DNA from: Runella aurantiaca
GTDB lineage: Bacteria > Bacteroidota > Bacteroidia > Cytophagales > Spirosomataceae
Assembly: GCF_003339505.1 (NCBI RefSeq)
Contig: NZ_QPIW01000040.1
Span: forward strand, 1 to 60,384
Reading direction: 5' to 3'
Length of the DNA: 60,384 nt
Shown here: piece after piece, positions 33,177 to 41,510 of the stretch
Layout: every line of letters begins with the position of its first letter
Position numbering within the stretch: position 1 is the first letter of the stretch
The notes under the pieces: generated by a model
Database searches by the model: none
Seen by the model: only the letters and a program-made list of their open reading frames with translations
What the model was told of the DNA's origin: nothing
Position numbers and translations under genes: made by a program

Positions 33177-35951
33177 ATGAAAAAGATGAAAATAGGTTTG
33201 TGGGTTCTAACTTTTTGCTTTTTGTGTACTGGTATTTTATTAAATGCTCAAACCCCACTTTTAAATGGTACAAACCTTGATTATCAAGCGCCTTTTGAAA
33301 ATATAAACAGGGTATCGGCGGCGGCTCGAACTGGCGGTAGCGGCATCCTTCCATGGCCGCCTGCCAAAGTCAGAATAGGCTATGTGGTTCCCTCCAATCG
33401 TACTCCCCAAGCCAATTATAAAGAGAATCTGCAATTTGCCATAGAAATGGCGCAAGTGTGGTTTCGCGATAATATGGAACAAAATGGTTTTGGCCCCAAA
33501 ACGTTTATTTTTGAAACGGAAGAGGATTCACCACGACCCAAAATCCATCTGGTCAATGTTCCTGAAACGGATAGTTATTTAAGAGGAAATAGTGGGGGCG
33601 ATTTATTTGACAGAACAAAATTTGCGGCCAAAAATGCAGGCCTAACCATTGATTTAGGGGGAGAAGTGTGGGTACTTATCCCAGAAACACAGGTACAACT
33701 TCCAGATGGGAGTTTTATCGGTGGGCTTGCCATGGGCGGTGGTAGTGGAAACGGAAACCATTCGGGGACGGCTGAATTGGGTAGCAATGTCATTCCACTA
33801 TTCAATCCTCAACGGTTGCTGGATAACACCCCTTATGCGGGTCAAATTATTCCCGAATTAGGGCCTTATCCATTGGTTCAAAATGTATCTTTTCCCTGGT
33901 TTGAGAAGAATACATTTAGTACGGTAGCTTCTTCCTACTTGGGGGCTTTGTGCCACGAAATGGGTCATGCCTTTGGTTTAGGTTTCCACGACGCTCGTCA
34001 CGACGATAATTTTTTTGGGGGACTGATGGGAAATGGACTAAGGGGGATAAGAGGCAGTTTTTTCCCTACTCTCTACCCCCAAGACTATACCCGCCTGGAA
34101 TATGGTTCAGCATTAATGTTAAATGAAAGTTATTATTTCAACCGTTATAGAAAAGCGAGCTATTATGGTCACAATTTAACCGTATTAACCAATGGGACCG
34201 TAAGCCCCGTTGCTGGATTATTGAATATAAGATTTTCGGCTTTCTGCACCGACAGTGTTGCTTATGCGCATTTATACGACTATAATGGGCAGCTCATTGA
34301 CGAATTGGCATTGCAGCAATTGAATGTAGATACTACTTTTAAAACGCCTTATTATCAAGCAGGAACGACCAATGCATTCAGGATTGTTGTAGGTGACAGG
34401 CAGGGAAATCGAACCGTTTCTCCCAGTTTTACTTTGTCGGTTACGGCGGGCAACCAAGCCCCTAAGCCCTATTTAAAAACCTACTATCCCAATGCATCTT
34501 ATTCGGGCAATGGTACCCGCTTTGATGCCAGCTCGACCACAGACCCCAACAATAATTCGTTTACCACTGAATTTGATTTTAACAATGATGGCGTTTTCGA
34601 CACGCCTGCCCTCACTGATTACTATTATGACTATGTGATTCCTCAAACTGGACCCTATAGCGCGCGTGTACGAGTCACAGATTCCAACGGAGCTTCCGCT
34701 GTTTCGAGTCCTATCAGTGGAAATTACGGTAAAGATTGCGGTATTGACCCTCCAAGTATTTATGGGGTAAATACCATTTGTCCAGGTTCTGCTACTAAAC
34801 TTTCGGCCTATGGCTGTTATGGAACGCTTTCGTGGTCAAATGGCGAAACGACTTCTTCTATTACGGTCAGCCCAACTTCTACCACAAATTACACCGTGAC
34901 TTGTGATTACGGTTGTGGAGCTCTGTCAAGTCAGCCATATACAGTTACGATTGTGGACAATTCTACGGTGCTTTCAGCAACTGCTTCGTCGGGAGTTGAG
35001 CAGGTGGTACAAACCATCGTTTCAACGCAAGAAATACCCGCTAGTAGTACGGTAATGTATTGGGCGGGCAACGATGTTAGTTTGCTGCCAGGCTTTGAGG
35101 CGTCTAAAGGAAGTGTATTTACGGCCTTGATTAAGGGATGTGGAACTCCAATGGCCAAAGCAGATATTTCGTCGGCGGCAGCAGGATATGCCAAGAAAAT
35201 TACAGTCCTAGCCAATGACTTTAATCCTGATGGTTCGGCCATAACAAATTTGACACAAGTCTCTTTACCCGTAATTGTTGTCAACCCAACCCGAGGAACG
35301 GCCACCGTCAATCCCGACGGAACCATCAGTTATATTTCAAATGAAAATACCGGGACCGACAGTCTGGTCTATTCGGTCTGCAATAGAAACAATCCCTCTT
35401 TCTGTACCACTGCCTCCCTAAAGTTAACATTAAACCAGGGGTTTCCTTTGATCCCTAACGCCGATTTTGAGAACGCTGTTAACTTTGTAAACGCTGGTGC
35501 TTTTTCCTATTGGCTAAAAGGCGGGTATAAACCCGATCAGGCAGTATTCTCGTGGCTAGTAGGGCAAGGGCGCAGCGGCTCCAATTGCATCAGGATTTAT
35601 TCGGGTCCCGTAGCTGGGCCTGTGCAAAGCAATGATGTACAGGCGTATCAGATTCTTTTTCTTGCGCCTTATACCAATTATGTTTTGAAGGGCTGGATTA
35701 AAACTGAAAACGTTACCACCAATGCCAACCCAGGAGGGGTAGGGGGATGTTTGAGTGTCAGCACGAGCATAGACAGTGCTAGTTTTCCACCGAGAAGTAA
35801 AGACATTAAGGGCACTACTGACTGGACACAGGTAGTACTTCCTTTCAATTCTGGTGATGGTTATGTGAGAATCAGTTGCCGTTTAGGTTATACGGCAGCA
35901 GATTCGGAAGGAACCGCTTATTTTGATGATTTGACGCTTGAACGGTTTTAA
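33177..35951 (+). CDS. Secreted multidomain metzincin-like metalloprotease
   Basis: From 33177 this gives 924 residues with a signal peptide (MKKMKIGLWVLTFCFLCTGI, then LLNAQ). The zinc site HEMGHAFGLGFH (residues 260-271) is the HExxHxxGxxH motif of metzincins; ALMLNESYYF downstream may supply the Met-turn. The catalytic part is followed by a PKD-like module (GTRFDASSTTDPNNNSF, then TEFDFNNDG), an Ig-like module with SWSNGETTSSITVSPTSTTN, a short VMYWAGNDVSLLPGFEAS repeat found in Bacteroidota surface proteins, a cadherin-like module with ITVLANDFNPDG, and a C-terminal CBM-like jelly roll ending YFDDLTLERF. No canonical T9SS tail is seen. Likely degrades protein or glycoprotein outside the cell; target unknown. 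Confidence 0.85.
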   Translation: MKKMKIGLWVLTFCFLCTGILLNAQTPLLNGTNLDYQAPFENINRVSAAARTGGSGILPWPPAKVRIGYVVPSNRTPQANYKENLQFAIEMAQVWFRDNMEQNGFGPKTFIFETEEDSPRPKIHLVNVPETDSYLRGNSGGDLFDRTKFAAKNAGLTIDLGGEVWVLIPETQVQLPDGSFIGGLAMGGGSGNGNHSGTAELGSNVIPLFNPQRLLDNTPYAGQIIPELGPYPLVQNVSFPWFEKNTFSTVASSYLGALCHEMGHAFGLGFHDARHDDNFFGGLMGNGLRGIRGSFFPTLYPQDYTRLEYGSALMLNESYYFNRYRKASYYGHNLTVLTNGTVSPVAGLLNIRFSAFCTDSVAYAHLYDYNGQLIDELALQQLNVDTTFKTPYYQAGTTNAFRIVVGDRQGNRTVSPSFTLSVTAGNQAPKPYLKTYYPNASYSGNGTRFDASSTTDPNNNSFTTEFDFNNDGVFDTPALTDYYYDYVIPQTGPYSARVRVTDSNGASAVSSPISGNYGKDCGIDPPSIYGVNTICPGSATKLSAYGCYGTLSWSNGETTSSITVSPTSTTNYTVTCDYGCGALSSQPYTVTIVDNSTVLSATASSGVEQVVQTIVSTQEIPASSTVMYWAGNDVSLLPGFEASKGSVFTALIKGCGTPMAKADISSAAAGYAKKITVLANDFNPDGSAITNLTQVSLPVIVVNPTRGTATVNPDGTISYISNENTGTDSLVYSVCNRNNPSFCTTASLKLTLNQGFPLIPNADFENAVNFVNAGAFSYWLKGGYKPDQAVFSWLVGQGRSGSNCIRIYSGPVAGPVQSNDVQAYQILFLAPYTNYVLKGWIKTENVTTNANPGGVGGCLSVSTSIDSASFPPRSKDIKGTTDWTQVVLPFNSGDGYVRISCRLGYTAADSEGTAYFDDLTLERF

Positions 35952-36069
35952 GTAAACGTGGTAAACGGCTCAATCACCATTACTCCAAAGGACTTGAACG
36001 GAAGTGCCAACAACATTATTGATTCGATAAATATGACGAAGCACCACTTTCATAGGAATTTACAATAGC

Positions 36070-36114
36070 TAAGTAAAAACAGTAGTTACCATACGATAAC
36101 ACTGTTTTTACTTA
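36070..36114. terminator. Bidirectional terminator hairpin
   Basis: TAAGTAAAAACAGT (36070-36083) and ACTGTTTTTACTTA (36101-36114) are perfect 14-bp arms with a 17-nt loop, lying between the convergent metalloprotease and 1101-residue protein genes. The arms contain the A5/T5 runs. Confidence 0.7.
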
Positions 36115-36132
36115 TTTTATTACGCCCTTAGC

Positions 36133-39100
36133 TTACGAAGGAATGGGCGGCAACCATTGACTCATAGAGGGAGCTGTTTGACCGTTAGGGCCTGTGTTGG
36201 CACCACTTGGCCCCGCATTGGTGCCGCTACCGTTGGTCGTCATCGCATAGTTAAGGGTGTATAGGGTATGCCACATATCTACCTGTATTCGTGCCGCTGG
36301 AATATTGTCAGTTTTGACGAGGAAATTTCCCGCAGGAGCATCTTGTCCACATTGGTAAATAGCCACCGAATAATCCGAAGCTTGCTGCCCTGAGCCTGTA
36401 TAGAATAACACATAAATATAAGTGGTTTTTATATCCCCAATGGCCACAATATCAGAGTAAATGGCATTGGTAGGCAATTGCATAAAGGGTGAAGGATTGC
36501 CGTTTTGGTCACTAAAATAACTGACCGGGTTGCCATTTAAATCAAAAGCCTGTAAACGAGCTACATTAAACGACTGACTTGCCATTTGTTCCAGTACAAT
36601 GGTCGTACCATCGTAGGTACATGTGATGCCTTTTGGCTCAAACAAAAGCCCCGCTCGTCCGCCCGTAGTACCGTTGCCTGTGTTGAAGTTTTGGGCTTGT
36701 CCTGCCGCCATTTTAGCCATTGGCACCTCCGCATCGTTTTGTCCAACATTTGGCAATCGGCTAATCATTATTTTGCTATTGGCAATATTTACCCCTATCA
36801 CAAATCCCGAGGGGTGCATGGTTATTGAATCGGGAAAAAGCGGAAAGCGCCCCCAACTCAATTGATTTTCGGCCATATTGAAAGTGGAAATAGGGTTGAT
36901 ATTCACCTGTCGCAAATGAAATCCGCCGTCTAGGTAAGGGTCATTGTTGGCTTTACGAGGGTCAATATAGTAGCTGCCTAAGTCTTTGTCGTTGGGGTCA
37001 GGTTGGGGATTGTTGTTGGCATCGAGTACCCAGTTGCCGTTTTCCATCAAAAACTTAGGCGGAAACACATCATAAACCAGCTGCGTTTCGCCCGTTAGCC
37101 CACAAGATGGCAACCCGGAGGTTTTCATGGACATGCCTGGAATACTGAAATTCTCGGACACGTACACTTGCCCTGTGCTGCCATCCGAACAAGCCGTAAC
37201 CCCAGTCCCAGCGGCTTTCCAAGACATTCCCAGTACAGCATAGCGCTGGCTCAATGCTAAGCCCAGCCATTGGGAAATTGCATTTCCACTTTGACTGGCA
37301 TCGGTATTGGTAATCGTTGCGGTTGGTGGGGACGTATTAGGCGTCCATTGATAGTTGCCATTTTGGTAGGTTAACAATTTTTGCTGACTGTAAATGGAGT
37401 TTGTATCCAAAGGAATCGGGTTATCTACAAGATACAGTACCACGTCGCTTGTGTGTTCTTCGTCATTGGGCATCCATGAGGTGGTGGCTTGTCCTGCCAA
37501 CCAAGAACCGATGTAGTAGTCTACCTCAAATTTTACCTGACCGCCCAGTGGGTTATCGTATTGATTACTGAATACAGTGGCCGTATTGCCAGCAGCAACA
37601 TCATGACTTGATGAATTGGTAGGACGGTTGTTTTGAAAAATCATTTTGGTCACATACGAAGCGGGTGAACCCTGCGGGAAAGTTTGCAAACGAGGGTCGG
37701 GTCGCATCTCTACCGTGCTAGTGATAGTGATAGCGGCTGAATTTTTAATCATGAAGTCAGAACTACACACCTCCACAATGGTTTGTGACATTTGAATAAT
37801 ATCAGCGGCGGCGTGGATACCTGCCATAATCCACCCAGCAAATGGGATTTCATCTTCTATTTCACCCTTTACGATTTGGGCTTCGCACCACTCTAGTATT
37901 TTTTCGGCGGCTTTGTTGAACAATATCTTGGCAATGTCTTCCAATGCACTCCAATCAATTTCGCTGTTTGCTAGCCCATCATAGAGCAAATCCCAACAAT
38001 CTTTTCCTACACTCACCACATCTTTTAGGGTTCCCGCATCACCCATAATTTTGTAAACAGGCTTATAGCTGGCTGCCGAAACCAGTAGTCCTAAGAACAA
38101 ACCAGGAATGCCAAAATTGGCAATACCTGTATAAACCCCTCCCAAAATAGGAGTAAGCGGATAAGGCAAGGCACTAATTCCGATACCACACCCATAAATA
38201 TTGACACTGACGGCCCCTGCTGGAAAAGTAAAGGTGATATCTACTGTACCTGGATTAAAAATATCAGGGATTCCTAAGATGGTATCAATAGGGGTAATAT
38301 ATCCTGCAAAACGAACATTATCGTAGTTGATTCCGAGGAAGTTAGCAATGGCGGGCACGTCGTCATTATCATCAATCTGCCAATTAGGTAAATTCATGCT
38401 TTTTCCGTTGGCATCAATAAATTCGAGATAAACACCCAACCAACGTACATAGGTATTGGTCATTGAGATTTTAACTTGATTGGCGGCGGCATTTACTACT
38501 TGTATGCTCGTTTGAAGCCCATCCACGGTATGGGTATTTGACATACTCACCCGCCAGTTATCATCAACTGCCAACACAGCATTTGCCGTGCCTAAGGCTA
38601 TAAACGAAGTAGCAGGTACAATGGGCGATGGTGTGGGCGAACTCGCGGTAGGACTCGTTTGTACGCTATTTCCACTTTCTTGATTCCACTTGATATTTTG
38701 GAGCCGTATATCATTTTTGGTGCTGTTTAAGACTGCACTCAAAGCGGGAGTCATTGCGTTGGTAGCGGCGTCGGTTATTTTGAGTGAGTAGTAGCTTGCT
38801 ACTTGGTTGGGTGGTGGCTGAATCGCCCCTGAAGCAATGGCATCCCCAGCATCGAAAAGTTGCCAGTTAGCCCAACCCGTTGTTTGGGTAGGTAAGCCCA
38901 AAGCCCGCAAGGACATCGCAAACTGCTGAATAAGGTCATAGTTGGCAGGGGCAAGGGTTGGGTCAAAATGCTCTAAAACGATTGATGAGTAGTTTGGATC
39001 TTGGTTGATTAAATCGGCATGATGGTAGATAAGGCTGTTGGCGGTGGCTGTATAATCCATCAGAATTGCCTGTAAGCCAGGGGCTTCGGCAGGAGAAGCC

Positions 39101-39438
39101 ACGGCCAAAGTCACGGTGTTAGTTCTGGGTGGTGCGTACATGGCTACGTGATGAATACCATAGTGATTAGGTATTTCGGGATGATTATGTACCGTATGCC
39201 GAATACTGATTCGAAGGGCTTGATTACTGGGTAAATCTACGATGTCTTGCGTATAATGAGTAAGGTATTCGTCCGCAATTTTTTGTAAAACTGGGTGATT
39301 GGCTCTTGCTGTCGCCCGTGTTTCTGATGTATGAGGAACAAGGGGAAACTTAGTACCTGCTACCTGTACCCAATACGATTCGTTGTGAAGTCCATCCGAA
39401 AGGTCGGCATGGATAATGTGAGGAATGAAGTTTGACAT
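36133..39438 (-). CDS. Unrecognised 1101-residue protein, third gene of the surface operon
   Basis: I do not recognise this family. There is no signal peptide (start MSNFIPHIIHADLSDG), unlike the two upstream genes. Visible parts are a His-rich N-terminal segment (RISIRHTVHNHPEIPNHYGIHH near residues 78-98); a linker rich in Ser/Thr/Pro (SPTASSPTPSPIVP); a beta-rich middle (VSMSNTHTVDGLQTSIQVVN); a hydrophobic stretch PLTPILGGVYTGIANFGIPG plus LFLGLLVSA that could insert in a membrane; amphipathic helices (WSALEDIAKILFNKAAEKIL); and a C-terminal region with propeller-like phrases (SITMHPSGFVIGV, NSKIMISRL, ARLQAFDLNGNPV). The tail is Gly/Asn/Pro-rich. It ends against the terminator and follows the beta-helix gene by 50 bp, so export by another route or delivery with its partners is possible. 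Confidence 0.8.
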   Translation of the reverse strand: MSNFIPHIIHADLSDGLHNESYWVQVAGTKFPLVPHTSETRATARANHPVLQKIADEYLTHYTQDIVDLPSNQALRISIRHTVHNHPEIPNHYGIHHVAMYAPPRTNTVTLAVASPAEAPGLQAILMDYTATANSLIYHHADLINQDPNYSSIVLEHFDPTLAPANYDLIQQFAMSLRALGLPTQTTGWANWQLFDAGDAIASGAIQPPPNQVASYYSLKITDAATNAMTPALSAVLNSTKNDIRLQNIKWNQESGNSVQTSPTASSPTPSPIVPATSFIALGTANAVLAVDDNWRVSMSNTHTVDGLQTSIQVVNAAANQVKISMTNTYVRWLGVYLEFIDANGKSMNLPNWQIDDNDDVPAIANFLGINYDNVRFAGYITPIDTILGIPDIFNPGTVDITFTFPAGAVSVNIYGCGIGISALPYPLTPILGGVYTGIANFGIPGLFLGLLVSAASYKPVYKIMGDAGTLKDVVSVGKDCWDLLYDGLANSEIDWSALEDIAKILFNKAAEKILEWCEAQIVKGEIEDEIPFAGWIMAGIHAAADIIQMSQTIVEVCSSDFMIKNSAAITITSTVEMRPDPRLQTFPQGSPASYVTKMIFQNNRPTNSSSHDVAAGNTATVFSNQYDNPLGGQVKFEVDYYIGSWLAGQATTSWMPNDEEHTSDVVLYLVDNPIPLDTNSIYSQQKLLTYQNGNYQWTPNTSPPTATITNTDASQSGNAISQWLGLALSQRYAVLGMSWKAAGTGVTACSDGSTGQVYVSENFSIPGMSMKTSGLPSCGLTGETQLVYDVFPPKFLMENGNWVLDANNNPQPDPNDKDLGSYYIDPRKANNDPYLDGGFHLRQVNINPISTFNMAENQLSWGRFPLFPDSITMHPSGFVIGVNIANSKIMISRLPNVGQNDAEVPMAKMAAGQAQNFNTGNGTTGGRAGLLFEPKGITCTYDGTTIVLEQMASQSFNVARLQAFDLNGNPVSYFSDQNGNPSPFMQLPTNAIYSDIVAIGDIKTTYIYVLFYTGSGQQASDYSVAIYQCGQDAPAGNFLVKTDNIPAARIQVDMWHTLYTLNYAMTTNGSGTNAGPSGANTGPNGQTAPSMSQWLPPIPS

Positions 39439-39488
39439 AACAATTGAAATTAAGGGTTTATTTATGTTGAGTTATATTCCAAACAATG

Positions 39489-41471
39489 TTACTGATTGGC
39501 CGTTTGCCAAACAGTAAGTACATTTCCTGCCACACCATTTGCTCCTTTTCCAGCCGTGCAAGACCCTGAGCTAACGCCACCATTGCCACCATTACCCACA
39601 GCACCCGAAATGCCCTGATAATACTGCGGTGTACCCGAAATAGAGGAAGTATGCCCTTGCGAATCAGTCACTTGTGCAATGCAATACGAAGGGCCGCCAT
39701 TGCCGCCCGCGCCGCCCCCGCTGGCGCCGCCCATTCCCCCGCTACCTCCTCTGCCTCCTTTTCCGCCCGTTCCGCCCGAATCGCCTATGTTATTGGTTGG
39801 GCCGCCGTCACCACCTGCCCCGCCGTTTCCGCCGGATGCTCCGTTTCCACCATTTCCTCCGTCTCCGCCAGAGCCTCCTACAATTTTTACGTCATCACCA
39901 AAAACACAGGTAGATACATACAGCAAAATACCAATAGAAGCTCCCCCCTGCATACCTCCCATGCCTCCGGCGGCCCCTTCTCCACCCGCTCCGCCACCGC
40001 CGCCGCCGGTGCCGTAGTGCTGGTCGGGATTGCCGCAAACGCAATTACAATAGGCAACGGCACTTCCGCCACCGCCACCGCCGCCGCCGCCGCCATAACC
40101 GCCGCTGGTCCCTTGGTTAGCACTTGTACCTACCCACAATCCATTAGAAAAGTGTCCGGTAATATCAGATGATGCGCTGTTTGTACCACCGCAATAGCCA
40201 CTATGTCCATTGGTGCCGGCGGTGTTTTGGCCCGGGGCATCCTGCAGCCACCCAGTACAAACTTTCGGTGATTTTCCTGCGCGAGACGACCCACTTGCTA
40301 TATAGCCCGTCGTAGCGGGTTGACCCGAACTGCCATCCATTGATGAGCCCGAATAATCATAGCCAACTGAACAGTTTACCCCACCGTCACACGTTGCTTT
40401 TCCGGCAGTTTGATTTCCTCCCCTTCCACCGGCATTGTTGCTTGGGTGTGCCGAGACCCCTCCTGTGCCGCCACTGCTTGTTGTTCCGGTGCCGCCGGTG
40501 CCGCCGTCGCTGGCCTTTACAGCGTCAGCCCCTTTGGTGCCAGTGCCGCCTTTGGCCGCATTGATATTGACGTTGGCAAGTTGAACATTTGAACAATTGT
40601 TGAGCTGCATTACCATCGAAGGGCCGTTGTTGCTTGTCGTAGCCAAACCATTGATAATAAAATTGGCGATGGTAATATTGCCCCCTATATTACTTCCCCA
40701 AATGGTAGCATGAGTTCCGTTGGTAGCATCTGAGTTGAGGGTAATCACACTCTGAGCATCTGTTGGCTGTCCATTATAATAACCACCAAAAAGGTTTACT
40801 CCGGGTTTTAGGTTAATTGACCATCCTCCTGATGGCGTCGTGTATTGGCCATATTCCACCAACACGTTGCACGGATTTCCTGTGCAGTTGTTTATTCCTT
40901 GATAAATCGTTTTACAGGGACTGCCTAAAGCTCCACAGGTACTGTTATCCACCCCTGTACCATCGTTGACATACACCGAGTTGCCCGCAGGGACAGCTAC
41001 CAGTTTAGCATTTACATAAGGTTGAGGCATAATGGTATTAACCGCATTTTGAGCAGACAAAGTGGGCACTATCCCAAACTTGGCTTGGCTTAAATCAGTA
41101 TTGGAGAAATTGGTATTATTGAGCGTTGCATGAAAAAAAACAGTAGCCCCAATGCTTGCTCCCGCAAAATTGGCGTTGGTCAAATCGGCCAGCGAGAAGT
41201 TGCTGACTCCTTTAGTGGAAGTTCCCATTTTGGCTTGTTGTAAATTAGCTCCTTGTAAGCTTGCCCTACTTAAGTATGCCCCCGTCAGGTCGGCCCCTTG
41301 CAGATTGACATTGTCTAATTTGGCACCCAGCAAATTGGCATCTTGCAGATTTTTGCCTGAAAAATCCTGACCCGATAAATCACAGTAAGGGCAATTGAAA
41401 GGCGTTTGAGCCTGGAGGATTTGGCTCAAAAAAATGAACAAAACCCACGAGAATTGGAGTGTAGTTTTCAT
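39489..41471 (-). CDS. Secreted pentapeptide-repeat / beta-helix / glycine-rich protein
   Basis: A 660-residue protein with a signal peptide (MKTTLQFSWVLFIFLSQILQ, then AQ). Residues ~30-130 are pentapeptide repeats of the A(D/N)Lxx type (LQDANLLGAKLDNVNLQGAD, LTGAYLSRASLQGANLQQAK), which fold into a square beta-helix. Residues ~155-330 resemble a cysteine-containing beta-helix domain (VYVNDGTGVDNSTCGALGSP, then CKTIYQGINNCTGNPCNVLV). Residues ~310-640 are glycine-rich, with GGxGG collagen-like runs (GGNGGNGASGGNGGAGGDGG) interrupted by cysteines. The Gly-rich DNA explains long open frames on the other strand. It is second in a three-gene operon, 39 bp after the LRR protein. Probably an extended surface or matrix protein. 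Confidence 0.85.
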   Translation of the reverse strand: MKTTLQFSWVLFIFLSQILQAQTPFNCPYCDLSGQDFSGKNLQDANLLGAKLDNVNLQGADLTGAYLSRASLQGANLQQAKMGTSTKGVSNFSLADLTNANFAGASIGATVFFHATLNNTNFSNTDLSQAKFGIVPTLSAQNAVNTIMPQPYVNAKLVAVPAGNSVYVNDGTGVDNSTCGALGSPCKTIYQGINNCTGNPCNVLVEYGQYTTPSGGWSINLKPGVNLFGGYYNGQPTDAQSVITLNSDATNGTHATIWGSNIGGNITIANFIINGLATTSNNGPSMVMQLNNCSNVQLANVNINAAKGGTGTKGADAVKASDGGTGGTGTTSSGGTGGVSAHPSNNAGGRGGNQTAGKATCDGGVNCSVGYDYSGSSMDGSSGQPATTGYIASGSSRAGKSPKVCTGWLQDAPGQNTAGTNGHSGYCGGTNSASSDITGHFSNGLWVGTSANQGTSGGYGGGGGGGGGGSAVAYCNCVCGNPDQHYGTGGGGGGAGGEGAAGGMGGMQGGASIGILLYVSTCVFGDDVKIVGGSGGDGGNGGNGASGGNGGAGGDGGPTNNIGDSGGTGGKGGRGGSGGMGGASGGGAGGNGGPSYCIAQVTDSQGHTSSISGTPQYYQGISGAVGNGGNGGVSSGSCTAGKGANGVAGNVLTVWQTANQ

Positions 41472-41510
41472 AACCTATATGTATTTATTGATTCTCTATT
41501 ACGTAAGCGC

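Noticed and set aside
39651-40172. Long plus-strand open frames rich in Ala and Pro
   Set aside because: They are antisense to the glycine-rich repeats of the 39489-41471 gene; GGx codons read backwards give Pro/Ala and no stops. No signal or family pattern.
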